Shown in pieces: positions 17,476 to 25,909 of a stretch of DNA of 64,000 nt; the first letter of the stretch is position 1, and the number at the start of each line of letters is the position of its first letter. The notes under the pieces were generated by a model. That model ran no database searches. It had not been told where the DNA came from and saw nothing but the letters and a program-made list of their open reading frames with translations. The translations under genes were made by a program, and so were the position numbers. The stretch is from Bifidobacteriaceae bacterium (GTDB lineage: Bacteria > Actinomycetota > Actinomycetes > Actinomycetales > WQXJ01), in assembly GCA_031270825.1 (NCBI GenBank), contig JAISXH010000036.1, forward strand, positions 1 to 64,000, in the 5' to 3' direction.

Positions 17476-17504
17476 AGCCTATCGGCCGAGCCTGTTCCTG
17501 TCAC
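17476..17504 (-). promoter_or_regulatory. Sigma-70-type promoter of aldehyde dehydrogenase gene
   Basis: On the minus strand GTGACA (17504-17499) and TAGGCT (17481-17476) are separated by exactly 17 bases. The predicted start falls near 17469, inside the palindrome, leaving a leader of about 40 bases with a GAGAGG ribosome site. Confidence 0.65.
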
Positions 17505-17778
17505 TGGTATTTGGTTCTCCGGTTCGGCCGTTGTCTTGGCTGTTCGCGACTTCCCGGGGACGATGCCGTCGGCTCGCCAGACCGGTTTTCCACCGTTTGA
17601 CGTGGGGTTTTCCCGGCCTGTCCCCGGCGCGGCTGAAGCCTGATCCGGCTCTATCCACTCGGGGCGAGAGTGGTCTGCGTGCGCGCCGTCGGCACGCCAG
17701 CGGGTGGCGTCTTGGACCGAGGCAGGCCGGGCCGACGACCGGCGAGTTCGCTCTGCGGACTCTCGGGCGGCCGGCGTT
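17505..17778. other. Spacer between aldehyde dehydrogenase promoter and mutM
   Basis: About 275 bases upstream of the dehydrogenase promoter and downstream of mutM. It has no recognisable gene. A short direct repeat (GCCGTCGGCTCGCCAG near 17567 and GCCGTCGGCACGCCAG near 17687) is the only structure noted. Confidence 0.5.
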
Positions 17779-18921
17779 CTAACCGTCCGACGGGGGAGGC
17801 GTCGCTTTGGGCGCCGGCGGCGCCGGAAGCTGCCGGCGGCGTTGGCAGCGGGGACACAGGTGCGTGCCGCGACCGGCCACGCGGGTCTTGATGATCGTGG
17901 TGTCGCAGCGGGCGCAGGGCCGTCCTTGGCGGCGGAAGACCTGGGCGAAATCGAGGTAGGCGCCGCGTCGGCCTTCGGCGTCCACATAATTGCGGTCGGT
18001 CGAGCCGCCCAGCTTCAGAGACAGGTCCATCACTTCGCCGGCGGCGATCAACAGTTCCTTCAGTTTGGGGTCTGACAGCGCCCCGATTGGTGTTTCTGGG
18101 TGAATGCGGGCGGCCCACAGGGCCTCGTCGGCGTAGATGTTGCCGATGCCGGCCACGACGGCTTGATCCAGGAGGACGGCTTTGATCGGCGCACGCCGGT
18201 GGCGCCGGGCGCGGCGGCGGAACTCTGGCCAGGCCTGCGGCCCGAACGGTTCTGGTCCCATCTTGGCTAGCAACGGAATAGCGCCGACCTCGGCGGTGGG
18301 CATGACCGCCAGCCAGCCGAATTTGCGTTGGTCGTTGAAGTAAAGGCGTGACCCGTCCGTGAACCGGATGACGACCCGGGTGGAATTGTCCGGCAGCGGC
18401 CCGATCAGCGAGTCGCTGGGATGTCCGCCGCCCCAAGCCTCGCCCGCCTCGATGGCTGCGGTGCCGATGGGTGAGACGCCGGCGGCACCGCTGTTGGGCA
18501 CGCTCGCGGTGGTGGGCGAGACGCCGGGCAGCGCCGGGGTGGCGGCCTGGCGGCGGGGCGGGGCTGCCACAGGCGCGCCGGCGGTGCCGCCGGTGGGTCC
18601 ATTCGACGCGGCGGAAGCCGCCGCCGCGTGATCGCCAGTAGGTTTACTCGTCGCAGTGGGCCCAGACGCGGCGCCAGCAGGACTGCGGAGGACCAATTGC
18701 CCGGTCATCTTCAGATGCGCCACCATCGAAATACCCTTGTCCAGGTCTATGACCAGCACTTTTCCGCGCCTGCGCAGGCCAGTCACCGGCTGGCCCACGG
18801 CGTTGGCGGCCACGCCGGTCAAGCTTGACGGTTCGATCGCCTCGATGCCGGCGATAGTGCGGCCCACGATCAAGCGTTCCAGGCCGCGGCGAACGGTTTC
18901 GACTTCGGGCAACTCCGGCAT
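17779..18921 (-). CDS. mutM: Formamidopyrimidine-DNA glycosylase with large insertion
   Basis: A base-excision repair glycosylase/lyase that removes oxidised purines such as 8-oxoguanine. The catalytic N-terminus PELPEVETVRRGL is intact (Pro2, Glu3), as are Lys54 (RRGKVLV), the helix-two-turn-helix segment VVAGIGNIYADEALW and the zinc finger CARC...CPRC near the C-terminus. At 380 residues it is about 90 longer than usual. The excess is an Ala/Gly/Pro/Ser/Thr-rich insertion at about residues 81-178, between LKMTGQLVLR and TRVVIRFTDG. This falls in a loop of the N-terminal domain, so activity is probably kept. A 30-residue Pro/Arg-rich tail follows the zinc finger. No other repair gene adjoins it. 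Confidence 0.93.
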   Translation of the reverse strand: MPELPEVETVRRGLERLIVGRTIAGIEAIEPSSLTGVAANAVGQPVTGLRRRGKVLVIDLDKGISMVAHLKMTGQLVLRSPAGAASGPTATSKPTGDHAAAASAASNGPTGGTAGAPVAAPPRRQAATPALPGVSPTTASVPNSGAAGVSPIGTAAIEAGEAWGGGHPSDSLIGPLPDNSTRVVIRFTDGSRLYFNDQRKFGWLAVMPTAEVGAIPLLAKMGPEPFGPQAWPEFRRRARRHRRAPIKAVLLDQAVVAGIGNIYADEALWAARIHPETPIGALSDPKLKELLIAAGEVMDLSLKLGGSTDRNYVDAEGRRGAYLDFAQVFRRQGRPCARCDTTIIKTRVAGRGTHLCPRCQRRRQLPAPPAPKATPPPSDG

Positions 18922-19136
18922 CGTCCCAGCCTAGGACGGTGGTCAACGACCACCATGGGGAGCGGATCATGTCGGCGGCGCGAGCTGTCGCCGCCAGCGG
19001 GGTCGAAGGATCGGGTCGGGGCCAGTCCGAATTACGTCTGATCGTGGCCTAGTAGATGCCGGAATCGAAGGCCGCCGCTGACTGACGGAGCGACACGAAT
19101 TGCGCTCTGCCGGCGGTGCCGAGGTGGCCGGGTGGC

Positions 19137-19285
19137 CAAGGTGACCGGGTGCTGGGCGGCCAGGGTGGCGGGGGGCCAAGGTGACCGGGTGCTGGGTGGC
19201 CAGGGTGGCGGGGGGCCAAGGTGACCGGGTGGCCAAGGTGACCGGGTGCTGGGCGGCCAAGGTGGCGGGGGGTCTGGCGGCCAAG
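19137..19285. repeat. G-rich tandem repeats, 40-bp unit and fragments
   Basis: Two near-identical 40-bp units (19137-19176, 19177-19216) begin CAAGGTGACCGGGTGCTGGG and end in GGTGGCGGGGGGC. They are followed by shortened copies built from the same blocks (GGCCAAGGTGACCGGGTG, GGCCAAGGTGGCGGGG). Fragments recur at 19371-19410. Such an array is prone to slippage and lies upstream of a surface-protein gene. Confidence 0.8.
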
Positions 19286-19311
19286 GTGGCGGGGCGCCTG
19301 GTGGTCGGGGC

Positions 19312-19489
19312 GCGACCTGAGATTTGGGGGTGGGGGATTTGGATTAGACGGATATTGACGTGGCCTGGCGGCCAGGGTGACCGGGTGCCGGGTGGCCAGG
19401 GTGACCGGATGGTTGAGCTGGCTGGGTGGTAGAGGCGCGGCTTGAGAATCGGGGTTGGGGGATTTGCGTTGGACGGATATTGATGTGGC
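19312..19489. repeat. Imperfect 55-bp direct repeat
   Basis: Two copies, about 19312-19365 and 19435-19489, share TGAGA, GGGGGATTTG, GGACGGATATTGA and GTGGCC in the same order and spacing. They are about 124 bases apart. The second copy ends 100 bases before the surface-protein start codon. They may be duplicated regulatory segments, or simply products of repeat expansion. Confidence 0.6.
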
Positions 19490-19588
19490 CGGGGATAGTC
19501 TGGGGGCGGATGGTACTGTTTAGCGGGGACACGTGTACCGACGTGGGCTAAAGGTGGTTGTGTGAGGTTTCAGCACGAGGAGGCAGAA

Positions 19589-22500
19589 ATGAACCAATTC
19601 AGGACTAGCGCGCATAGCGCGGCGTCTGGCAGGGGAACCCGCTCGGGTAAAGAGCGGCGGGCTTTGGCGCAGAGGGTCACCGCAGTGACCCTGTCGGTGG
19701 CGCTGGCGGGCACCGGCCTGGTGCTGGCCCAGCGCGCGCCCGAGGCGCACGCCGCCCGGACTCCGCACAGCCACACTTTCACGTCTGCCCAGCTCACCTA
19801 TACGCTGCCGGCCAACGCCGTCGACATCACGATCGAGGTCTGGGGCGGCGGCGGTGCCGGCGGCGGGGCGCGAGCCTGCGGTGGTTGGGACGGATGGGGG
19901 ACCTGGGGGAATCAGGCGAAAACCGGCACTGCGGCTGGTGGTGGTGGCGCTGCTGGCGCCTACACCACTTACGGGGTGCCAGCCTACGGGAAGGCGCTGC
20001 TTCTGACCGCGACCTTAGGAGACGGTGGGACCAGCAGTGTCATTTCGAACACACTAGGCGACGGGGCCACCGACACGCCGGAGCCGGGCACGGGTGCGGC
20101 AGGCGCTCTCTCAAAGGTGGTGGCGACCGCCGGAGGCACCAAAGTGGACGAGGTCTCGGCCGCCGGCGGAGATGGTGGCTACGGTGCCAGTGTGAATGCC
20201 GGCACCGCTAATCTGCAAGCGGCGGGCACCGGCGGCGCCGGCCCCGGCGCCGCCGGCGACGCGGGCAGCGCCCCAACCAACACGACAACGGCCAAGGGCG
20301 GTGCCGGCGGCGCCCCCGCCGTAAGTGGCGGTTCGGCGGCGCAGGGAATAGAGGTTACCGGCAACTCCGCGAGCGCGGGCAACTCCGGCGTTGCTCCGGG
20401 TGGTGGCGGCGCCGGCGCCAGCGCTCGGGCCACTAACTCCAACTACTGGGATAGCTGCCAGGGCAGCGCCGGCTCCCGCGGCGCCCAGGGTGGGGCGAAG
20501 GTCACTTATTACACCTATGATCAGGCGGTCACCTTCGAGCCGGCCGCCACTAAGACTTTGAAGGGTCGTGGCGCTCTGGCTGGTGAGAGCTTCAAGTTCG
20601 AGATCACGCCCACGGGCACAACCACCCCGGCGGCCGTGGCCGCCGGGAATGTGGTGTTGCCGGCGCAGCAGGCGACCTTGAGCGGACCGTTCGACGTGGA
20701 CACCCCACAGACTGTGAACTTCGGGGATATCACTTTCAAGACGCCGGGGACCTACGAGTTCCTGGCCACAGAGGTCGCCGTGAACACGGGTCCGGGGGTG
20801 TCTAAGACGGCTAGTTCTTTCGGTTTCACGGTGAAGGTCGAGGATGTTGCGGGGACGTTGACTCCCACGCCCACTTATCCCCTTGGCGGGATCGCGTTTG
20901 TGAACCAGTATGTGGCTTCGTCGGTGGATCTGGTCTTGACTGGCTTCAAGGAGCTGACCCCCGACGATTCTTTGCTCAAACCGGATGATCCGAAGGAGAA
21001 GTTCGAGTTCACGTTGGCGGGCGTGGGCGGAGCGCCGGTTCCGTCTTCTTTGACGGCGAAGAATGACGAGTCTGGCACGATTGATTTCGGCTTGGTGACT
21101 TACGAGTTGGATGATCTTGGCGGGCAGGCTTCTAAGACGTTCACCTATACGGTGACTGAGAAAGCCACTTCTATCGGCGGGGTGGACGACGACCCGAATC
21201 CGGTGAAGACTTTCACGGTCACGGTGGCGGATGATCGGACCGCGGCCGCGTTGGAGGTGACCGCGACCAGTCCGGCGAGCCCGGATCGGTTGTTCCAGTT
21301 CACTAACACTTACAGCGCCGATGAGGCGGTCTTGGCGCTGCCGCAGGCGTCGAAGACGATCGCCGGGCGTGGCTTCTTGAGCACCGATTCGTTCAGTTTC
21401 GACCTGACGACGACGTCGGCGAACCCGCCGGACGGTATTGAGAACAACACCGGGACCCAAACCGAGTCGGTCGGCGGCGCGGGGGGCGCCACCAAGACGT
21501 TCAACTTCGCGGACATCGAGTTCTCCAGGCCTGGCACCTATGTGTTCGGGATCGCGGAGGACTTGACCGGCCTTCCTGGGGCCTTGTCGCCTGATGACGG
21601 CACTTGCGCTTTCACGGTGAGCGTGACCGACGACGGCGCCGGCCAGCTAGACGCCGCGATCACTAGCACGGATCCCAGTCCCGTGGCGGAGTGTTTCGCG
21701 TTTGAGAACACTTACACTCCGGATGCGGCGGAGTTGGAAGTCAACGGCCTCAAGTCGTTGGTGTTCGACCCGTCCGACGCTCCTTTGGATTTGACGTTGG
21801 CGGATTTGGTGTCTGACTACACCTTCACGCTGACCGCGCTGGACGGCGGCCCGATGCCTGACGGTTGCGGCGCCTTGTCTTGCCCAGTGTCGATGGACGC
21901 GTCGGGGGCTATCGATTTCGGCAAGGCCGTGTTCGCCAAGAGCCTCCTGCCCACGGGCGATATGCAGCGGGATTTCGAGTATCGGGTGGTCGAGGCCGGC
22001 TCGCATGGCGGGGTGGTCAACGATCCGAATGCGGCTGTGTTCACGGTTAGTCTGACGGACGACGGTTCGGGGAAGCTGGACGCGAAAGTCGTCACGCCGG
22101 CTAGCGGCCCCACGTTCAGTTTCACCAACACCTATGCGGTCGAAGGCGTGGAGACGAATCCGATCGACGCGAACAAGACCCTCGACAACCGCGATTTCAA
22201 CGCCGACGAGTTCGATTTCGTGATCACAGCCTTGGATCAGGACACCAAGGCCGCGGTGACCGCCGGTTTGGTGGTGTTGCCGCCTCAGGTCCAGGTTTCG
22301 GGCGGCGCGGCTGGCGTGGCGGAGGCGTTCGCGTTCGACCCCATTTGGTTCGCCAGGCCGGGTGTGTACTCGTTCCGGGCGAGCGAGTTGCCTGGGCTGC
22401 CGGCCCACATCAACCCGACTGTCAATTTCCACGATTTCACCGTGACGGTCACCGACAACAAGGACGGGACTTTGTCGGCGGTCCCGGGCTATCCGAGCGG

Positions 22501-25063
22501 CGGGCTGGCTTTTGTGAACACCTATGAGACCAACCAGGTCACGCTGTCGCTCGACGGCGCGAAGGTGATCGCGCAGGAGGCCTCCTCGGGTTTGGGCTAT
22601 TCGGACATCGCCGGGGCTTGCGAGTTCACGATCTCGGGTGGCGCCGGCGGCCCGGCGATCCCGTCCGCGCCGGCGCATATGGACGGCCAGGGGAACATTT
22701 CCTTCGGGAGTGTGGTTTACACCCAGGCGATGTTGGGCGGCCAGTCGTCTGAGACCTTCACTTACACGGTGGCCGAGGACTGCGGCTCTTATGGCGGCCT
22801 GGCCCAGGATTCGGATCAGAGCTTCTCGATCACGGTCGCTGACGACGGCGCCGGCAACCTTTCCTACACGTCTAGCCCGGCTTCGGGCGCGCTGTTCGAG
22901 TTCGAGAACACGTATTCGGTCGCGCCGGTCGAGGTGCCGGTCAGCGCCACTGTGACGCTGGTGGGCCGTGACGGCTTGCCGGGCGAGAAGTTCGTGTTCA
23001 GGGTCAGCGACACGACACCGGTTCCGGCCTGGTTGCGGCGGGCTTTGCCGGCGGAGGTGGAGGTCGACGCGGGCGGCAACGGCGTTCCGGTGGTGATCCC
23101 GTTGGGGGCTATCGAGTTCCAGACGCCGGGCAGGCTTCAGTTCACCGTCGCCCAGGACACGACCGGTCTGGAGCCGGGTGTCACGGCCACCAACAACAAC
23201 CTGACGTTTGTGGTGGAAGTGGTCGACGATCATAACGGCGGCTTGGATTATTCGGTCACCTACGCTGACGGCGCCGATGGTCTGGCGTTCGTCAACACTT
23301 ATGCGACCACGGATGTGACCAGGCCGTTCGCGGGGAACAAGATTTTGCGTCTGGATCCTGACGATGGTTCGTTGGCGTTGGGCACAGGCGATCTGGCGGG
23401 GGCGTTCAGTTACGCTTTGACGGCCCCGGCGGGCACGCCGTTGCCGAGCGAGTGTGTTGTCGGCGATCCTTGCGTGGTCTCCAACGACGCCACCGGGACG
23501 GTCTCGTTCGGTTCGGTGACTTATGGTTTCGCCGATCTGGCGGGACAGACCTCGAAGGTGTTCACATACACTGTCGAGGAGTCGGGTGGTTACCCGGGTG
23601 TTGTGAATGACCCGGTTTCCTCCCGGGATGTGAGGGTCCAGGTGGAAGACAATTTGGACGGCACTCTCAAGGTGACGGTGCTGGACTTCCTGCGTGATGT
23701 GGTCGATCCTTGGTTCGCTTTCACGAACGTGTATTCGGTGGTTCCGACACGCACGGAGATCACGGCGACGGCGGTCCTGGACGGCCGGCCGATGGCGGCT
23801 GGCGAGGTGTTCCGGTACAGGTTGATAGCGCTGAACGACTTGGCGGCGCTTGTGCCGTTGCCTGGCCCGGTGACTGTCAGCGCGGCCGGCGAGGGCGAAG
23901 TGGTCGCCTTCAGCTTCGGCGAGCTCGAGTTCCCCGGCCCGGGCGAATACATTTTCGAGGCCTATCAGGAGATCGCCACCCGTCTGCCGCCCGGGGTCAG
24001 CGAGGTGGCGGGCCGGTTCGTGTTCAAGGTCGTGATCGAAGACGCCAAGGACGGGACTTTGACGGCCACGGTGGTGTATCCCGAGGGCGATATCGCTTTC
24101 GAGAACCAGTACACCGCCCAACATGTGAACCTGGATTTCAATGGCATCAAGGTGCTGGATCTGGCTGATCCGGCGTTGGGTTTGACGTTGGCGGACATCG
24201 CCGACCGGTATCGGTTCACGGTGCGGGCGGTGACTCCGGGGGCGCCGTTGCCGGCCAGTCCGACGGCCTCGAACCAGGCGTCCGGGCAGGTGTCGTTCGG
24301 CCAGGCGGTCTACACGTTGGAGGATCTGGACGGCCAGCCTTCTAAGGCTTTCACTTATGAGGTCTTAGAGTCCGGCGCGGTGCCGGGCGTGGTCAACGAT
24401 CCGGAGGCGCAGACCGGCAAGAGGTTCACGGTCACGGTGACCGATGACGGTCTGGGCCACTTGGTGCAGACCACCGAACCGTCGGCGCCGTTGTTCACGT
24501 TCGTCAACACCTATGGTGTGGCGCCGGTGTCAGTCGATGTGGTTGCGACCAAGGTGTTGGAGGGCCGGGGCTTGGAGGCTGGGGAGTTCACGTTCAGCTT
24601 GTCTCAGGGCGATCAGGTCCTTCAGAGCCTGGCCAACGCGGCCGACGGGTCGGTCGCGTTCGACCCTGTGACGTTCACCAGGCCGGGCGCTTATTCGTTG
24701 ACCGTCTCCGAGACCGCCGGGTCGGCTGATGGCGTCTACTACGACAGCCACGTCGCCGTCCTGAATTTGGTGGTCGAGGACGACGGCGAAGGCGGCCTGG
24801 TCGTGGCGCCCTATGAGGCCCAGGGCGGTCTGGTGTTCACGAACGCTTACACGCCGCCGCCAGGACCGGAGCCAGAGCCGACACCGACCCCGACACCCAC
24901 GCCTACCCCGACGCCGACGCCGTCGGCGGGCGCCTCGGGTGATCTGCCCTGGACCGGGGCCGACCCGCTCGGGCGGGTGTGGCTGGCTGTCGTGTTGGTG
25001 GCCCTAGGGGCGGTCCTGCTGCTGACCGGCCGGCGCCGGGCACTGGCCAAGAGCCGGAGCTGA
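19589..25063 (+). CDS. Giant LPXTG-anchored surface protein with alternating isopeptide (Spy0128/FctA-like) domains
   Basis: A predicted 1,824-residue secreted, wall-anchored protein. The ATG at 19589 follows GAGGAG at good spacing; an earlier in-frame GTG (19562) lacks this. A long signal peptide ends near APEAHA (about residue 46). Residues about 50-300 are a glycine-rich domain. From about 310 to 1755 there are 11 beta-sandwich repeats, each starting with a KxL/KxLxGR-type strand and ending FxNTY or FVNQY, as in pilin isopeptide domains of Gram-positive bacteria. They alternate between a 'GRxL' type (A) and a 'LTLADLADxYxF' type (B) in the order (AB)x5-A. The expected Lys is absent from A4 (SATVTLVGR) and A5 (TATAVLDGR). 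A Thr-Pro linker precedes LPWTG (residues 1786-1790), a membrane helix and a basic tail. Likely an adhesin or stalk. No sortase gene lies in the window. Confidence 0.88.
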   Translation: MNQFRTSAHSAASGRGTRSGKERRALAQRVTAVTLSVALAGTGLVLAQRAPEAHAARTPHSHTFTSAQLTYTLPANAVDITIEVWGGGGAGGGARACGGWDGWGTWGNQAKTGTAAGGGGAAGAYTTYGVPAYGKALLLTATLGDGGTSSVISNTLGDGATDTPEPGTGAAGALSKVVATAGGTKVDEVSAAGGDGGYGASVNAGTANLQAAGTGGAGPGAAGDAGSAPTNTTTAKGGAGGAPAVSGGSAAQGIEVTGNSASAGNSGVAPGGGGAGASARATNSNYWDSCQGSAGSRGAQGGAKVTYYTYDQAVTFEPAATKTLKGRGALAGESFKFEITPTGTTTPAAVAAGNVVLPAQQATLSGPFDVDTPQTVNFGDITFKTPGTYEFLATEVAVNTGPGVSKTASSFGFTVKVEDVAGTLTPTPTYPLGGIAFVNQYVASSVDLVLTGFKELTPDDSLLKPDDPKEKFEFTLAGVGGAPVPSSLTAKNDESGTIDFGLVTYELDDLGGQASKTFTYTVTEKATSIGGVDDDPNPVKTFTVTVADDRTAAALEVTATSPASPDRLFQFTNTYSADEAVLALPQASKTIAGRGFLSTDSFSFDLTTTSANPPDGIENNTGTQTESVGGAGGATKTFNFADIEFSRPGTYVFGIAEDLTGLPGALSPDDGTCAFTVSVTDDGAGQLDAAITSTDPSPVAECFAFENTYTPDAAELEVNGLKSLVFDPSDAPLDLTLADLVSDYTFTLTALDGGPMPDGCGALSCPVSMDASGAIDFGKAVFAKSLLPTGDMQRDFEYRVVEAGSHGGVVNDPNAAVFTVSLTDDGSGKLDAKVVTPASGPTFSFTNTYAVEGVETNPIDANKTLDNRDFNADEFDFVITALDQDTKAAVTAGLVVLPPQVQVSGGAAGVAEAFAFDPIWFARPGVYSFRASELPGLPAHINPTVNFHDFTVTVTDNKDGTLSAVPGYPSGGLAFVNTYETNQVTLSLDGAKVIAQEASSGLGYSDIAGACEFTISGGAGGPAIPSAPAHMDGQGNISFGSVVYTQAMLGGQSSETFTYTVAEDCGSYGGLAQDSDQSFSITVADDGAGNLSYTSSPASGALFEFENTYSVAPVEVPVSATVTLVGRDGLPGEKFVFRVSDTTPVPAWLRRALPAEVEVDAGGNGVPVVIPLGAIEFQTPGRLQFTVAQDTTGLEPGVTATNNNLTFVVEVVDDHNGGLDYSVTYADGADGLAFVNTYATTDVTRPFAGNKILRLDPDDGSLALGTGDLAGAFSYALTAPAGTPLPSECVVGDPCVVSNDATGTVSFGSVTYGFADLAGQTSKVFTYTVEESGGYPGVVNDPVSSRDVRVQVEDNLDGTLKVTVLDFLRDVVDPWFAFTNVYSVVPTRTEITATAVLDGRPMAAGEVFRYRLIALNDLAALVPLPGPVTVSAAGEGEVVAFSFGELEFPGPGEYIFEAYQEIATRLPPGVSEVAGRFVFKVVIEDAKDGTLTATVVYPEGDIAFENQYTAQHVNLDFNGIKVLDLADPALGLTLADIADRYRFTVRAVTPGAPLPASPTASNQASGQVSFGQAVYTLEDLDGQPSKAFTYEVLESGAVPGVVNDPEAQTGKRFTVTVTDDGLGHLVQTTEPSAPLFTFVNTYGVAPVSVDVVATKVLEGRGLEAGEFTFSLSQGDQVLQSLANAADGSVAFDPVTFTRPGAYSLTVSETAGSADGVYYDSHVAVLNLVVEDDGEGGLVVAPYEAQGGLVFTNAYTPPPGPEPEPTPTPTPTPTPTPTPSAGASGDLPWTGADPLGRVWLAVVLVALGAVLLLTGRRRALAKSRS

Positions 25064-25096
25064 CCAAACCGGAAGGAAGGTTACTGGACCAGGGCG

Positions 25097-25909
25097 CTAG
25101 GCGGCGGCGCCAGCCGCCGCCGCGTCCACCAGCCACAAGGTCCGGTCACGCCCAGCGGCCAACGCCGCCGGCGCCGCCGTGTCGGCGCTGGCGGCCTGGC
25201 CGTCGCGGACCGGACAGTTGACGGACGGGTCAACCAGTTCGGCCGTCCCGGCCAGTGCTGCCGGCGCTGGCGCGGGCGGAGCGCTGAGGGCTGCCGCGAC
25301 CGCGTTCCGCTTGGCCTGCCCGGCCGCCACCAGCCAGACCTGGGCGGCGGCGTTGATGGTGTCCAGGGTCAAAGACACCCGCGCGGGCGGGGGCTTGGGC
25401 GAATCCGGCACCGCGAAGGCGCCGGGCACTTCGATGCCAGCGCCATCGCCGGCTCCCGGGAAGATCGAGGCGACATGGCCGTCGGGTCCCACGCCCAGCA
25501 GGACGAGCGAAAACACCACCTGGTGGCGGCGCAATTCGGCGGTGTAGTCGCGGGCGGCCTGGACCAGGGACAGGCCCTGATCGGGACTGGCGACGGGATG
25601 GATCCCGCCGGCGGCCTCCGGCAGGTGGTCGAGCAGCGCCCGGTGCGCCCGCCAATCATTGCGGTCTGGGCCGCCGGCCGCCACAAAGCGCTCATCGCCC
25701 CACCAAAAGTGCACGTCAGGCCAGGACACGGCGCCCAGGAGAGTGTTGGCGCGGACGCGCTCCAGGACGGCTATGCCGGTGTCGCCGCCGGTCAGCGCCA
25801 CATGGATGGGCGAGGTCAAAGACTGCGACTCGAGCAAGAATGACACCAGCCGCTGAGCGGTGGCCTCGACCACCGAGGCCGGATCCGGCAACACGATCAC
25901 GTCTCTCAT
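25097..25909 (-). CDS. pgl: 6-phosphogluconolactonase
   Basis: A 270-residue enzyme that hydrolyses 6-phosphogluconolactone in the oxidative pentose-phosphate pathway. Family motifs are present: VALTGGDTG, HFWWGDERFV, and LLGVGPDGHVASIFPG. It is last in tkt-zwf-opcA-pgl, and its ATG overlaps the opcA stop as ATGA. The C-terminal third is Ala-rich (PAALAGTAEL, QAASADTAAPAALAAG) and slightly longer than usual, before the conserved end RTLWLVDAAAA. It ends 33 bases from the convergent surface-protein gene, with no obvious terminator between them. Confidence 0.95.
   Translation of the reverse strand: MRDVIVLPDPASVVEATAQRLVSFLLESQSLTSPIHVALTGGDTGIAVLERVRANTLLGAVSWPDVHFWWGDERFVAAGGPDRNDWRAHRALLDHLPEAAGGIHPVASPDQGLSLVQAARDYTAELRRHQVVFSLVLLGVGPDGHVASIFPGAGDGAGIEVPGAFAVPDSPKPPPARVSLTLDTINAAAQVWLVAAGQAKRNAVAAALSAPPAPAPAALAGTAELVDPSVNCPVRDGQAASADTAAPAALAAGRDRTLWLVDAAAAGAAA

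Larger units (their letters stand above)
18922..19588. other. 667-bp repeat-rich spacer before the giant surface protein
   Basis: The gap separates divergently read mutM and the surface-protein gene. Its centre is a G-rich block of short repeats (19137-19285) and a duplicated 55-bp module (about 19312-19365 and 19435-19489). I found no clear -35/-10 pair for the surface gene, although the last 100 bases are the least repetitive and the likely promoter site. No coding sequence is supported here. Confidence 0.6.

Noticed and set aside
19137-19489. CRISPR array
   Set aside because: Units vary in length, have no unique spacers of constant size, and no cas gene is near.
21647-24124. Open frame of about 825 codons opposite the surface-protein gene
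   Set aside because: It follows the repeat pattern of the sense gene and has no domain of its own.
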